Assembly: GCA_030622125.1 (NCBI GenBank) | Contig: JAUXGM010000022.1 | Span: forward strand, 1 to 20,270 | DNA length: 20,270 nucleotides | Direction of reading: 5' to 3' | Source of the DNA: a bacterium | GTDB lineage: Bacteria > AUK180 | Part shown: piece by piece, positions 7,483 through 14,776 of the stretch | Numbering within the stretch: position 1 is the first letter of the stretch | Layout of the letters: every line of letters starts with the position of its first letter | The notes under the pieces: model-generated | Told to the model about the DNA's origin: nothing | Databases searched by the model: none | What the model saw: only the letters and a program-made list of their open reading frames with translations | Made by a program: the position numbers and the translations under genes

Positions 7483-7647
7483 ATGGGGACGGTGGTAGAA
7501 AAAGTAGAATTTTTTATTTAAATTACGAATATATAAGTAATTATGATATAATTTATATGAATAGAATTATTTTTTATTATAAATCGTAACTTGTTTATTA
7601 TTGGTATTGTTTCACAATTTTTCTACTTTTTCTACCACCGTCCCCAT
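7483..7647. repeat. 165-bp element with perfect 27-bp inverted repeats (GGGGAC core)
   Basis: Bases 7483-7509 are an exact reverse complement of 7621-7647. Each arm has GGGGACGGTGGTAG at its outer side followed by an A/G-rich tract. The 111-base interior is AT-rich and holds no reading frame. The element occupies most of the gap between the export operon and the EutN-like operon. The form suggests a miniature mobile element. The GGGGAC outer core recalls repeats mobilised by Y1-type REP-associated transposases, but none is encoded here. A role as a termination structure is possible but the loop is too long for a normal terminator. Confidence 0.7.
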
Positions 7648-7711
7648 TTTTCGCAATATTTTTTTTAAAGGAATAAAAGTTTAACATTTTGACTTTGGAA
7701 TAACAAAAAAT

Positions 7712-7740
7712 TTGCAAAAAAAAGCAAAAAAAACTATAAT
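7712..7740 (+). promoter_or_regulatory. Promoter of the EutN/ymdB-plsY operon (TTGCAA-17-TATAAT)
   Basis: TTGCAA (7712-7717), a 17-base spacer and a perfect TATAAT (7735-7740) predict a start near 7747. That gives a roughly 10-base leader before the ATG at 7757. This placement makes upstream in-frame TTG or ATG codons (7712, 7739) unlikely as starts, since they would lie in the promoter. Confidence 0.65.
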
Positions 7741-7756
7741 GTCAAAAGGTGATGTT

Positions 7757-8041
7757 ATGATATACGCAAAAGTGATCGGTAATATTGTTGCTACAAGGAA
7801 AGAAGAAAAATACAAAGGCAAAAAAATCCTTATGATCCAACCTATTGACCTTGTAACAAAAAAACCTTATGGAAAATCCTTTGAAGCAATAGATGTAACA
7901 CAAGCAGGAACAGGCGACTATGTTCTTGTAACCGTTCAGGGACACTCTTCCCGTGCTGCACTTCAAGATATGAAAATGCCTATAGATGCTGTTATAGTCG
8001 CTATTGTAGATAAGATATACCTTGATGAAAAAGATATATAA
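7757..8041 (+). CDS. EutN/CcmL-family (microcompartment vertex) protein
   Basis: This is a 94-residue protein of the family whose pentamers cap the vertices of bacterial microcompartments (carboxysome CcmL, EutN). The fold-defining motifs are present: YAKVIGNIVATRK at the N-terminus, then KKILMIQPID, the AIDVTQAGTGDYVLV loop and PIDAVIVAIVDKI at the C-terminus. The start is chosen at 7757 because it gives the normal family N-terminus, has AAGGTGA four bases upstream, and lies just downstream of a good promoter. No hexameric BMC-domain shell protein or compartment enzyme is in the window. The gene overlaps ymdB by 17 bases, so it is the leader of a housekeeping operon. It may be an orphan vertex protein with another role, or may serve a compartment encoded elsewhere. 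Confidence 0.85.
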   Translation: MIYAKVIGNIVATRKEEKYKGKKILMIQPIDLVTKKPYGKSFEAIDVTQAGTGDYVLVTVQGHSSRAALQDMKMPIDAVIVAIVDKIYLDEKDI

Positions 8042-8816
8042 ATTTTTATTTCTCGGAGACATATTCGGTAAAACGGGAAGAAAGATATTATCGGAACATC
8101 TTTTTGAGATAAAGAAAGAAAATGAAATCGATTTTACTATTGCAAATGGAGAGAATCTTGCCCATGGCAGTGGTATTAATATCAAGGGATTTCATCAGAT
8201 ATGTGAAGCCGGCGTAGATGTGGTAACATCGGGAAATCATGTCTTTCATCAAAAGCAGGTAATGGAACTTTTAGATGATACCGATAACTTATTGATCCCT
8301 GCAAATTATCCAATGGGAGTACCGGGTAAACGATACGGTGTCTTTAATGTCAAAGATCTTAATGTCCTTATTATAAACATTCACGGCATTGTTTTGATAA
8401 ACAAGGGTTTTAATCCACCATTTCGAGTAGTGGAAAATATTCTAACCGAATATAAAAATTTTGATGGTCCGATATTTATTGATTTTCATGGTGAAGCAAC
8501 GAGTGAGAAAAGAGCATTTGCAATGTATTTTGATGGCAAGGTTACGGGTATTGTGGGAACACACACCCACATACAAACAGCGGATGAAAGGATTCAGCCG
8601 AAAGGAACCGCATATATTACCGATATTGGAATGTGCGGACCATACAACAGCGTCATTGGAATAAAATTGGAATCGGTCATAGATCAATTCTTATACGAAC
8701 TTCCGACTAAATTTGAAGTTGCGTCTTCACAGCCATCTATCCAGGGTGTTATAATGACCTACGATAGTGAAAAAAAATGTGTAAATAGTATAGAACGGTT
8801 GCTTAAAATATATTGA
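8025..8816 (+). CDS. ymdB: YmdB-family metallophosphoesterase (TIGR00282-like)
   Basis: This is a 263-residue di-metal phosphoesterase. Bacillus YmdB hydrolyses 2',3'-cyclic nucleotides and affects RNA turnover and development. Metal and active-site motifs are in order: FLGDIFGKTG (D12), ANGEN (E43, N44), SGNH (N71, H72), IDFHGEATSEK and GTHTHIQTADERI. This full set matches the family, and the length is normal. The ATG at 8025 lies inside the end of the EutN-like gene, and the stop overlaps the miaA ATG by one base (TGATG). In many bacteria ymdB sits next to the RNase Y gene; here it sits with miaA and hfq, still an RNA-related setting. Confidence 0.93.
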   Translation: MKKIYKFLFLGDIFGKTGRKILSEHLFEIKKENEIDFTIANGENLAHGSGINIKGFHQICEAGVDVVTSGNHVFHQKQVMELLDDTDNLLIPANYPMGVPGKRYGVFNVKDLNVLIINIHGIVLINKGFNPPFRVVENILTEYKNFDGPIFIDFHGEATSEKRAFAMYFDGKVTGIVGTHTHIQTADERIQPKGTAYITDIGMCGPYNSVIGIKLESVIDQFLYELPTKFEVASSQPSIQGVIMTYDSEKKCVNSIERLLKIY

Positions 8817-9730
8817 TGAAACCTATATTTATCGTCGGACCTACGGGGATCGGAAAAACAGATATTTCAATTGAACTTGCAAAAAAGACAGATGCTGCTA
8901 TAATATCGGCGGATTCGGTTCAGATCTACAAAATGTTAAATATCGGAACCGGCAAACCGGATAAAAAAGATATTGAAGATGTAAATTTTTATTTAGTAAA
9001 TCATATTAATCCCAAAAGCTATTACTCTGCTTATAATTTTTTTCTTGATGTAAAAGAGATACTAAAAAAGATAAAAAAAAATATCATTATAAGCGGTGGA
9101 ACAGGTCTTTTTGTCGAAGCACTGATACGCGGGATCGCCCCGTCCATTCCTAGGTCCGATAAATTGAGAGATGAGATCAGGGAAAAGGCAGCAGCAGGGT
9201 CGTGGGAAGAACTTTATTCTATGTTAAAGGAAGTTGACCCCGATTATGCGGATAAGATATCAAAAAATGATAAAATCAGGATTACCCGAGCTCTCGAGAT
9301 CTATTTTTCTACCGGAAAAACCGTTACATCATTAAATAGAGCAACAAAGAATAACCGACTATTTACCGATTATCGGCTTTTTAATCTTACCTGTCCACGA
9401 GAATTACTTTATGAACGGGTCAATAAAAGGATAGATAACTGGTTTAATTCCGGTTGGATAGACGAGGTAGAATTATTATATCGAAAAAAGATCATTGATG
9501 AAAATAGCAAACCTCTTGGCTTTAAAGAGATCATTAAATTTTTAAAGGGCGAAATTAAAACACGAAAAGAATTGATAGAAACGGTAAAAAAAACAGAAAG
9601 AAATTACGCAAAACGGCAGATCACCTGGTTCAAGAGGTATAAAGAACGGATAGATATTGAGGCTACATTTAATATAAAAAATGATACGGAAAATATTTTA
9701 AAACATTTAGGAGGAAGATATGGTTGTTAA
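8816..9730 (+). CDS. miaA: tRNA dimethylallyltransferase
   Basis: MiaA transfers a dimethylallyl group to N6 of A37 in tRNAs that read UNN codons. The protein has 304 residues. Motifs seen: P-loop GPTGIGKTDISIELA (about 8-22), SADSVQIYKMLNIGTGKP (the DSxQ region with the catalytic Asp), ISGGTGLFVEALIRG, and the C-terminal QITWFKRY. The ATG at 8816 overlaps the ymdB stop. The 3' end overlaps hfq by 11 bases and contains the hfq ribosome binding site AGGAGG (9709-9714). The miaA-hfq-hflX order matches the classic gammaproteobacterial cluster. Confidence 0.96.
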   Translation: MKPIFIVGPTGIGKTDISIELAKKTDAAIISADSVQIYKMLNIGTGKPDKKDIEDVNFYLVNHINPKSYYSAYNFFLDVKEILKKIKKNIIISGGTGLFVEALIRGIAPSIPRSDKLRDEIREKAAAGSWEELYSMLKEVDPDYADKISKNDKIRITRALEIYFSTGKTVTSLNRATKNNRLFTDYRLFNLTCPRELLYERVNKRIDNWFNSGWIDEVELLYRKKIIDENSKPLGFKEIIKFLKGEIKTRKELIETVKKTERNYAKRQITWFKRYKERIDIEATFNIKNDTENILKHLGGRYGC

Positions 9731-9938
9731 TTTTCAGGAACCGTTTTTGAATGAGATAAAGAAAAGAAAAATTCCCGTAAAGATCTATCTTATGAGCGGC
9801 GGCAAGTTAAGTGGTGTAATAAAGGGGTTTGATCAATTTATCATTTTACTTTCCGATAAAGGTAAAGAAATTATTGTTTATAAAAGTGCGATCGCATTTA
9901 TTGAACCGCAGCAAAAATTTTTATTAACAAATGACTGA
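9720..9938 (+). CDS. hfq: RNA chaperone Hfq, YKSA variant
   Basis: This is a 72-residue Sm-like protein that forms a hexamer pairing small RNAs with mRNAs. The Sm1 region is PVKIYLMSGGKLSGVIKGFD (19-38), followed by QFIILL. The Sm2 region is YKSAIAFIEP (54-63). The proximal-face Gln (Q6, matching E. coli Q8), the rim patch KKRK (14-17, basic like RRER) and distal-face Tyr (Y23) are kept. The Sm2 histidine of YKHA (E. coli H57), which lines the proximal pore, is Ser56 here. The C-terminal tail is very short. A strong AGGAGG precedes the ATG inside the miaA end, and hflX starts within its last codons. Confidence 0.93.
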   Translation: MVVNFQEPFLNEIKKRKIPVKIYLMSGGKLSGVIKGFDQFIILLSDKGKEIIVYKSAIAFIEPQQKFLLTND

Positions 9939-11019
9939 TTTTAACGGGCTTGTGGTTTTCCCTCAATTTTCCCAAAAAGATAAAATATATAGAGAAGAAT
10001 TCGTTGATGAATTCAAAATGCTTCTGAAAAATCTTTCCATTGTAACCAAACAAGTGTTGGAGTATGAGATAAAAAAGATCTACCCCGCCACTTATATTTC
10101 AGGGTATAGAGTTCAGTTCATAAAAAAAGAGATATTGAAAAATAATATTTCAGTTATTGCTTTTTTAATTGATCTTTCATCTACACAAAGATTTAACTTG
10201 ATAAAGGAATTTAGCGATACCGATGTAACAATCCTTGATAGGCAGGAGGTCATACTTGAAATTTTTAGATTAAATGCTACAACAAAATATGCAAAACTTC
10301 AGGTTGAGCTTGCTCAATTACAGTATATACTTCCGCAATTAAAGGGTTTAAGTGAATTCTCGCGATTAGGCGGAAGAGTAGGAACAAGAGGTCCCGGGGA
10401 GCAGCAACTTGAATACGATCGCCGAAATATCTTAAAAAGAATAACAACGGTTAAAAGAAAATTAAAAAAATTGGATACAAATTACAAGGTACAGAGCAAA
10501 AAAAGAAAGAATATATTCAAAGTTGCTATATGTGGATATGCCAATTCCGGCAAAACCAGTTTGTTAAATAGATTGACCCGTTATGACGGTAAAACAATGA
10601 GAAGACCATTCACCACACTTGACACAAGAATAAAAAGGAGTTATGTAGATAGAGAAACGATCCTTGTAATCGATACAATTGGTTTTATAAGGAATCTGCC
10701 GAAAAATCTTTTTATTGCTTTTAAAACGACAATGAATGTTCTTAATGATGTTGATCTGCTTTTGATCCTCTATGACCTTGCGGCAAAGGATATTGGTATT
10801 CAAAGTGAGGCAGTTGAAAATCAACTTTCAAATATTCTAAAATCCCCGAAGAACAAGGTAATTGTGTTTAATAAAATAGATAAGAAAATAGCTGTTATGA
10901 GAATTGAAAGTTTTAAAAAAAGATTTTCCGACGCATTTTTTATCTCTGCAAAAAATAACGAAGGAATAGAAAAATTAAAAAAAAGTTTGAAATTTTCTAA
11001 AGAAAAGGTAAAATATTAA
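9931..11019 (+). CDS. hflX: GTPase HflX
   Basis: HflX is a ribosome-splitting and rescue GTPase; 362 residues. The N-terminal HflX domain includes PATYISGYRVQFI (like the usual PATYIGKGK), LDRQEVILEIF and the coiled-coil segment AKLQVELAQLQYILPQL. The signature GGRVGTRGPGEQQLEYDRR (about 149-167) follows. The GTPase domain has G1 GYANSGKTSL, switch TTLDT, G3 DTIGF and G4 NKID. It is somewhat shorter than E. coli HflX (426), mainly at the C-terminus. Its ATG overlaps the hfq stop by eight bases, and der follows after two bases. Confidence 0.95.
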   Translation: MTDFNGLVVFPQFSQKDKIYREEFVDEFKMLLKNLSIVTKQVLEYEIKKIYPATYISGYRVQFIKKEILKNNISVIAFLIDLSSTQRFNLIKEFSDTDVTILDRQEVILEIFRLNATTKYAKLQVELAQLQYILPQLKGLSEFSRLGGRVGTRGPGEQQLEYDRRNILKRITTVKRKLKKLDTNYKVQSKKRKNIFKVAICGYANSGKTSLLNRLTRYDGKTMRRPFTTLDTRIKRSYVDRETILVIDTIGFIRNLPKNLFIAFKTTMNVLNDVDLLLILYDLAAKDIGIQSEAVENQLSNILKSPKNKVIVFNKIDKKIAVMRIESFKKRFSDAFFISAKNNEGIEKLKKSLKFSKEKVKY

Positions 11020-11021
11020 TT

Positions 11022-12341
11022 ATGAAAGATTGTATAATCGCAATAATTGGAAGACCTAATGTTGGAAAATCCTCACTTTTTAACGCTATTTTAGGACATA
11101 GTGATGCCATTACGGAGAGAAGTCCAGGTATAACACGTGATAGAAAATATGGATCACTTATTGAGGAAGACCTTCGTCTGGTCTTTATCGATACCGGTGG
11201 CTACGATACCGAAGAAACCGGGATCATTCAAAAGATCCGTGAACAAACATTGATAGCGGTAACCGAATCTGATATAGTACTCTTTGTCGTGGATGGAAAA
11301 ACCGGATTGATGCCGAGTGATGAAGATATTGCCGAGATACTTAGGAGGCATAATAAACCGGTTATAGTAATTGTAAATAAGGTGGATACCGATGAAATTA
11401 GCAGTTCGGTATATGAATTTAATAAGTTAGGTTTCAAAAATATGTTATCTACATCAGCGGCGCACAGAAAAAATATTGGTTCCGTAATTGAAGAAATCTC
11501 TTCTCATTCTAAAAAGATCGTGGATCTTAAAAAAAAGATGAAACCTACCAATGAAGATATGAATATTGCCATTGTCGGACAACCCAATTCAGGAAAATCA
11601 ACATTGGTCAACTTCCTTTTAGGGGAGAAGAGAATGATCATTTCAGATATACCGGGTACTACAAGGGATTCAGTAGATAGTAGGATTAAATATCACGGTA
11701 TAAATATTACACTTATTGATACGGCGGGTTTAAGAAAAAAAGCAAAGGTAAACAATAAAATTGAAGTCTATTCCATATTAAGAACGATCAAAAGTGTTGA
11801 AAGATCGGATATTGTTTTTTTGATCTATGATATAAATAGGGATTTAACAACTCAGGATCAAAAAATCGGAGCACTCATCAAAAGCCGTCAAAAATGTATG
11901 GTCATTGTTGCGAATAAATGTGATATTTACAGTAATGATAAGAATAGAAAAAGAAAGGAAGTTCAAGCAGAACTTTTAAAAAAATTCAATTTCTACCCCG
12001 ATGCAAATTTTGAACTCATTTCTGCGAAATCCGGTTATAATGTAAATAAATTGATCGATTCTGCATTCTTGTTGTTCCAGAAATATAGGACAAAAATTCC
12101 AACACCAAAACTGAATAGGGCTATTCAGAATATTATGAATGCAAATTTTCCGCAATCTGCAAAGAATTTTAAGATCTATTACGGTGTTCAAACGGATAAT
12201 CGCCCGCCGACCTTTAAACTTTTTGTTAATAGTAAAAAAATGGTAGATAAACAACTAATACGGTTTCTGGAAAAACAGCTCATCAAAAATTTAGTTCTTA
12301 GGGGAATACCTATAAGAATAGACCTTGTTGAAAGAAGATGA
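11022..12341 (+). CDS. der: Ribosome biogenesis GTPase Der (EngA)
   Basis: Der is a double-GTPase needed for 50S subunit assembly; 439 residues, a normal length. The first G domain has GRPNVGKSSL (about 9-18), DTGGYDTEETG and NKVD. The second has GQPNSGKSTL (about 186-195), DIPGTTRDS, DTAGLRKK and NKCD. The C-terminal KH-like domain (about 350-439) carries YGVQTDNRPPTFKLFVN, typical of the family. The gene overlaps plsY by four bases (ATGA). Confidence 0.97.
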   Translation: MKDCIIAIIGRPNVGKSSLFNAILGHSDAITERSPGITRDRKYGSLIEEDLRLVFIDTGGYDTEETGIIQKIREQTLIAVTESDIVLFVVDGKTGLMPSDEDIAEILRRHNKPVIVIVNKVDTDEISSSVYEFNKLGFKNMLSTSAAHRKNIGSVIEEISSHSKKIVDLKKKMKPTNEDMNIAIVGQPNSGKSTLVNFLLGEKRMIISDIPGTTRDSVDSRIKYHGINITLIDTAGLRKKAKVNNKIEVYSILRTIKSVERSDIVFLIYDINRDLTTQDQKIGALIKSRQKCMVIVANKCDIYSNDKNRKRKEVQAELLKKFNFYPDANFELISAKSGYNVNKLIDSAFLLFQKYRTKIPTPKLNRAIQNIMNANFPQSAKNFKIYYGVQTDNRPPTFKLFVNSKKMVDKQLIRFLEKQLIKNLVLRGIPIRIDLVERR

Positions 12342-12943
12342 AATTATACTACATCTATCCGATTATTTTTTACCTTATTGGAAGTATTCCTTTTTCATAC
12401 ATTATAGTAAGGTTTTTCACGAAAAAAGATGTACGGAAGTTAGGGAGTGGCAATGTCGGAGCAACAAATGCTTTTAGAGCAGGCGGAGTATTTATTGGAA
12501 TTTTATCGCTTTTGTTGGATACAGCCAAATCGGCTATTCCTTTATTTATTTTAAGGGAATACCAAGGGACATTTCCGATATTCATTAATCCGATAGATTT
12601 TATTCTTTTGCTCTCCCTTTTTATACTGATAGGACACATTTATTCGATATTTTTGCGATTCAAAGGCGGGAAAGGTGTTGCCGTTGCCGTAGGAATTCTT
12701 TTAGCCCTTTTTCCACAGGTGCTACTTAATGCCTTTATAGCCTTTTTGGTCGTTTTTTTGATATTCAGAATTGTTTCCATCGCATCGGCAATAGGGGCTA
12801 TTGCTGTCATTATATCGGCATTATTACTAAAAATAACACCATTTTCAAAGTTTTTTTTAATTTTTATTTCACTTTTTATTATTATCAAACATCGCACAAA
12901 TATAATGAGATTCGTAAGAAAGAAAGAAAAAAAAATATTCTGA
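12338..12943 (+). CDS. plsY: Glycerol-3-phosphate acyltransferase PlsY
   Basis: PlsY is an integral membrane enzyme that transfers acyl from acyl-phosphate to glycerol-3-phosphate, the first step of phospholipid synthesis; 201 residues with several membrane helices. Three conserved cytoplasmic motifs are visible: GSGNVGATNAFRAGG (about 37-51), the GHIYSIFLRFKGGKGVAVAVG segment (about 98-118) and KHRTNIMRF near the C-terminus. It closes the overlapping operon that starts at the EutN-like gene. The next gene, gpsA, supplies its substrate. Confidence 0.96.
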   Translation: MKLYYIYPIIFYLIGSIPFSYIIVRFFTKKDVRKLGSGNVGATNAFRAGGVFIGILSLLLDTAKSAIPLFILREYQGTFPIFINPIDFILLLSLFILIGHIYSIFLRFKGGKGVAVAVGILLALFPQVLLNAFIAFLVVFLIFRIVSIASAIGAIAVIISALLLKITPFSKFFLIFISLFIIIKHRTNIMRFVRKKEKKIF

Positions 12944-12977
12944 TTATCGCAAATCCTTGATATAACTAAAAAAACAC

Positions 12978-13006
12978 TTGATTTTTTTTAAAGAATACCC
13001 TATAAT
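12978..13006 (+). promoter_or_regulatory. gpsA promoter (TTGATT-17-TATAAT), leaderless
   Basis: TTGATT (12978-12983), a 17-base spacer and a perfect TATAAT (13001-13006) predict transcription starting at 13012-13014, essentially on the gpsA ATG at 13014. No Shine-Dalgarno sequence is present. This is the best-formed leaderless promoter in the window. Confidence 0.6.
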
Positions 13007-13013
13007 ACTATGT

Positions 13014-14030
13014 ATGAAGATAACAGTGTTAGGTTCTGGTGGCTGGGGAACCGCTCTTGCTTTACTAATTCACAGTAATTTGCAGACAGACGATTCTCTC
13101 GTTATGTGGGATTTTCTTCCTGAAACTTTGAACAATATTAAAAACTATAGGGAGAATAAGGATTTTCTTCCAAATGTGAATATACCGAATGATATTGATA
13201 TTGAGTATGATATTGACAAAGCGATCGGAAATAGCGATATTATCTTTTCTGTTGTTCCCGCAAAAGGTGTAAATTTTGTTTTGGAGCACATAGCCGATTT
13301 GAATATAAATAAAATAGAAGGGATCGTAAGTGCAACAAAGGGATTCGACCTTAAAGAAAAGAAAAGGATCTCCAAACTATGGGAAGAAAAGATCGGTGAT
13401 ATTATCTATGACAAATATGTAGTTCTTTCGGGTCCCTCTTATGCCAAAGAGGTTGCAAAAAAAAAGATAACAGCTGTTACGCTTGCATCAAAGAATCCTG
13501 CCCTTTCTCAAAAAGTAGCAAGTTTTTTATCTAATGATTATTTTAGATGTTATTCTTCCGATGATATTATTGGTGTTGAACTTGGTGGTGCATTGAAAAA
13601 TATTATGGCAATCGGTGCGGGTATCATTGATCAACTTCAGTTGGGTAATAACGCCCGTGCTGCTTTTATAACAAGGGCATTATACGAGATGATCCGTTTT
13701 GGGCGTACCGAAGGTGCCAAGAAGGAAACCTTTTTCGGATTATCCGGAATTGGAGACCTTGTTGTTACCTCTACCAGCTCATTATCAAGAAATCATACTG
13801 TCGGAGAGGAACTTGCAAAAGGAAGAAAAATAGGTGATATTATTTCAAGTATGAAGATGGTCGCAGAAGGTGTTAAAACAACGGAAATAGTGAATGAATT
13901 AGGGAAAAAGAGAGATCTGGATCTCCCGATCACATATCTGCTTTATAATATAATGTATAAGGATCTTGATGTGAAAAAAGGTATCGTAAAACTTATGTCA
14001 AGATCATTAAAAAATGAACAATTTTATTGA
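13014..14030 (+). CDS. gpsA: Glycerol-3-phosphate dehydrogenase [NAD(P)+]
   Basis: GpsA reduces dihydroxyacetone phosphate to sn-glycerol-3-phosphate for phospholipid synthesis; 338 residues. The dinucleotide-binding motif is VLGSGGWGTALALL near the N-terminus. VSATKGFD, GPSYAKEVA and the catalytic GALKNIMAIGAGIIDQL block follow, and then NNARAAFITRAL and GLSGIGDLVVT. All are standard for the family. The ATG at 13014 is chosen because it begins the Rossmann strand at once (MKITVLGSGGWG) and because upstream in-frame codons fall in the promoter. HU follows 15 bases after its stop. Confidence 0.97.
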   Translation: MKITVLGSGGWGTALALLIHSNLQTDDSLVMWDFLPETLNNIKNYRENKDFLPNVNIPNDIDIEYDIDKAIGNSDIIFSVVPAKGVNFVLEHIADLNINKIEGIVSATKGFDLKEKKRISKLWEEKIGDIIYDKYVVLSGPSYAKEVAKKKITAVTLASKNPALSQKVASFLSNDYFRCYSSDDIIGVELGGALKNIMAIGAGIIDQLQLGNNARAAFITRALYEMIRFGRTEGAKKETFFGLSGIGDLVVTSTSSLSRNHTVGEELAKGRKIGDIISSMKMVAEGVKTTEIVNELGKKRDLDLPITYLLYNIMYKDLDVKKGIVKLMSRSLKNEQFY

Positions 14031-14045
14031 ACTATGGAGGTTTTT

Positions 14046-14336
14046 ATGGCAACTAACTTAACAAAAAAAGAGTTGGTACAAGCAGTCAGCGAACAAGCTG
14101 GTGTTACAAAGGTTCAGGCTCAAAAAGCTGTTGGTGCGTTCATTGATGAAGTTACAGGTGCATTGAAAAGTAAGAAAAAAGTTACTTTAATTGGCTTTGG
14201 AACTTTTTCTGTAAAACACAGAAACAAAAAGAATGGAATCAATCCGAAAACCGGTGAAAGAATTAAGATCCCGGCAAAGAATGTTCCTCATTTTTCAGCA
14301 AGTTCAAAACTAAAAGAAGTTATTGCTAAAAAGTAA
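14046..14336 (+). CDS. hup: HU/IHF-family DNA-binding protein
   Basis: This is a 96-residue nucleoid protein of the HU type. The dimerisation helices come first (LTKKELVQAVSEQAGVTKVQ), then the GFGTFSVKHRNKK strands and the DNA-bending arm NPKTGERIKIPAKNVPHF with its conserved Pro. The ATG at 14046 is chosen over that at 14034 because GGAGG (14036-14040) lies five bases before it and the product starts with the normal family N-terminus. It is followed by a strong terminator. Whether it acts as HU or an IHF-like subunit cannot be told. The downstream MerR-like gene and tRNA-Pro recall the ihfA-merR-tRNA-Pro order of many Proteobacteria. Confidence 0.95.
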   Translation: MATNLTKKELVQAVSEQAGVTKVQAQKAVGAFIDEVTGALKSKKKVTLIGFGTFSVKHRNKKNGINPKTGERIKIPAKNVPHFSASSKLKEVIAKK

Positions 14337-14352
14337 TTTGATCTGAACTACG

Positions 14353-14382
14353 GGTGGGGGAGAGATCCCCCACCATTTTTTT
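14353..14382 (+). terminator. Intrinsic terminator after HU
   Basis: A perfect 8-bp GC-rich stem (ggtggggg / cccccacc, 14353-14360 and 14367-14374) with a six-base loop is followed by A and seven T. It is the strongest terminator in the window and separates the gpsA-HU unit from the MerR-like gene that starts at 14387. Confidence 0.92.
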
Positions 14383-14386
14383 ATTT

Positions 14387-14689
14387 ATGCTAAAAAATAA
14401 ACTATTCTATTCAATAAAGGAGGTTTCATCAGAAATCGGTGTTACCTCACAAACAATTAGAAATTGGATATCGGAATTTCCTCAATTAAAGGTTCACAGA
14501 GAAAAAACCGGCAGAAGAATGTTTACAAAAAATAATATTAAAATATTAAAAGACATTAAAAAACAGAGAAATCAAGGATATACAGTAAAGGCAATAAGAA
14601 AACAATACAATAAAAAAATTGATGAAGATATCAATGGAATCATAACTAAAATTGATCATATGATCAAAAAAATTGACAGGGTTATTTAG
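14387..14689 (+). CDS. Small MerR-like helix-turn-helix regulator
   Basis: This is a 100-residue protein with an N-terminal winged helix-turn-helix of MerR type: FYSIKEVSSEIGVTSQTIRNW (about 7-27), then a wing with GRRMFTKNNIKIL and the MerR-like IKKQRNQGYTVKAIRKQY. The C-terminal 25 residues look like a short dimerisation helix with IDxMIKKID spacing. There is no effector domain. The ATG at 14387 lies only five bases after the T-run of the HU terminator and has no Shine-Dalgarno, so its expression signal is unclear. Transcription may come from read-through or a promoter hidden in the terminator. The homologous gene after ihfA in Proteobacteria has the same size and position. Confidence 0.8.
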   Translation: MLKNKLFYSIKEVSSEIGVTSQTIRNWISEFPQLKVHREKTGRRMFTKNNIKILKDIKKQRNQGYTVKAIRKQYNKKIDEDINGIITKIDHMIKKIDRVI

Positions 14690-14697
14690 TATTTGTT

Positions 14698-14771
14698 CGG
14701 GGCGTAGCGCAGTCCGGTAGCGCACTGGCATGGGGGGCCAGGTGTCGCTGGTTCGAATCCAGTCGCCCCGA
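14698..14771 (+). tRNA. tRNA-Pro (anticodon GGG)
   Basis: The cloverleaf folds fully. The acceptor stem is CGGGGCG (14698-14704) with CGCCCCG (14764-14770) and discriminator A. The D stem is GCGC/GCGC, the anticodon stem CTGGC/GCCAG, and the loop ATGGGGG places GGG at 14732-14734. The T arm is GCTGG-TTCGAAT-CCAGT, with one G-T pair. The variable loop has five bases. The 3' CCA is not encoded, so it must be added by nucleotidyltransferase. Anticodon GGG reads CCC/CCU proline codons. Confidence 0.97.
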
Positions 14772-14776
14772 TTTTT

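Noticed and set aside
7712-7756. Earlier in-frame starts (TTG 7712, ATG 7739) for the EutN-like protein
   Set aside because: They fall inside the -35/-10 promoter, and family proteins begin at the MIYAKVIG segment, which has its own ribosome site.
8461-8664. Extra small genes in alternative frames inside ymdB, nrdD, der and other genes
   Set aside because: They lie within well-supported genes, lack ribosome sites and show no family-like sequence.
8814-8816. Recoded TGA (alternative genetic code)
   Set aside because: TGA ends ymdB, der, gpsA and nrdD at the expected family lengths, so it acts as a stop.
12978-13013. Upstream in-frame TTG start for GpsA
   Set aside because: The TTG is the -35 box and the extra residues precede the normal Rossmann N-terminus.
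14416-14423. Perfect AAGGAGG inside the MerR-like gene as a sign of a later start
   Set aside because: No ATG, GTG or TTG lies at a workable distance in frame, and a later start would remove the first helix of the DNA-binding domain.
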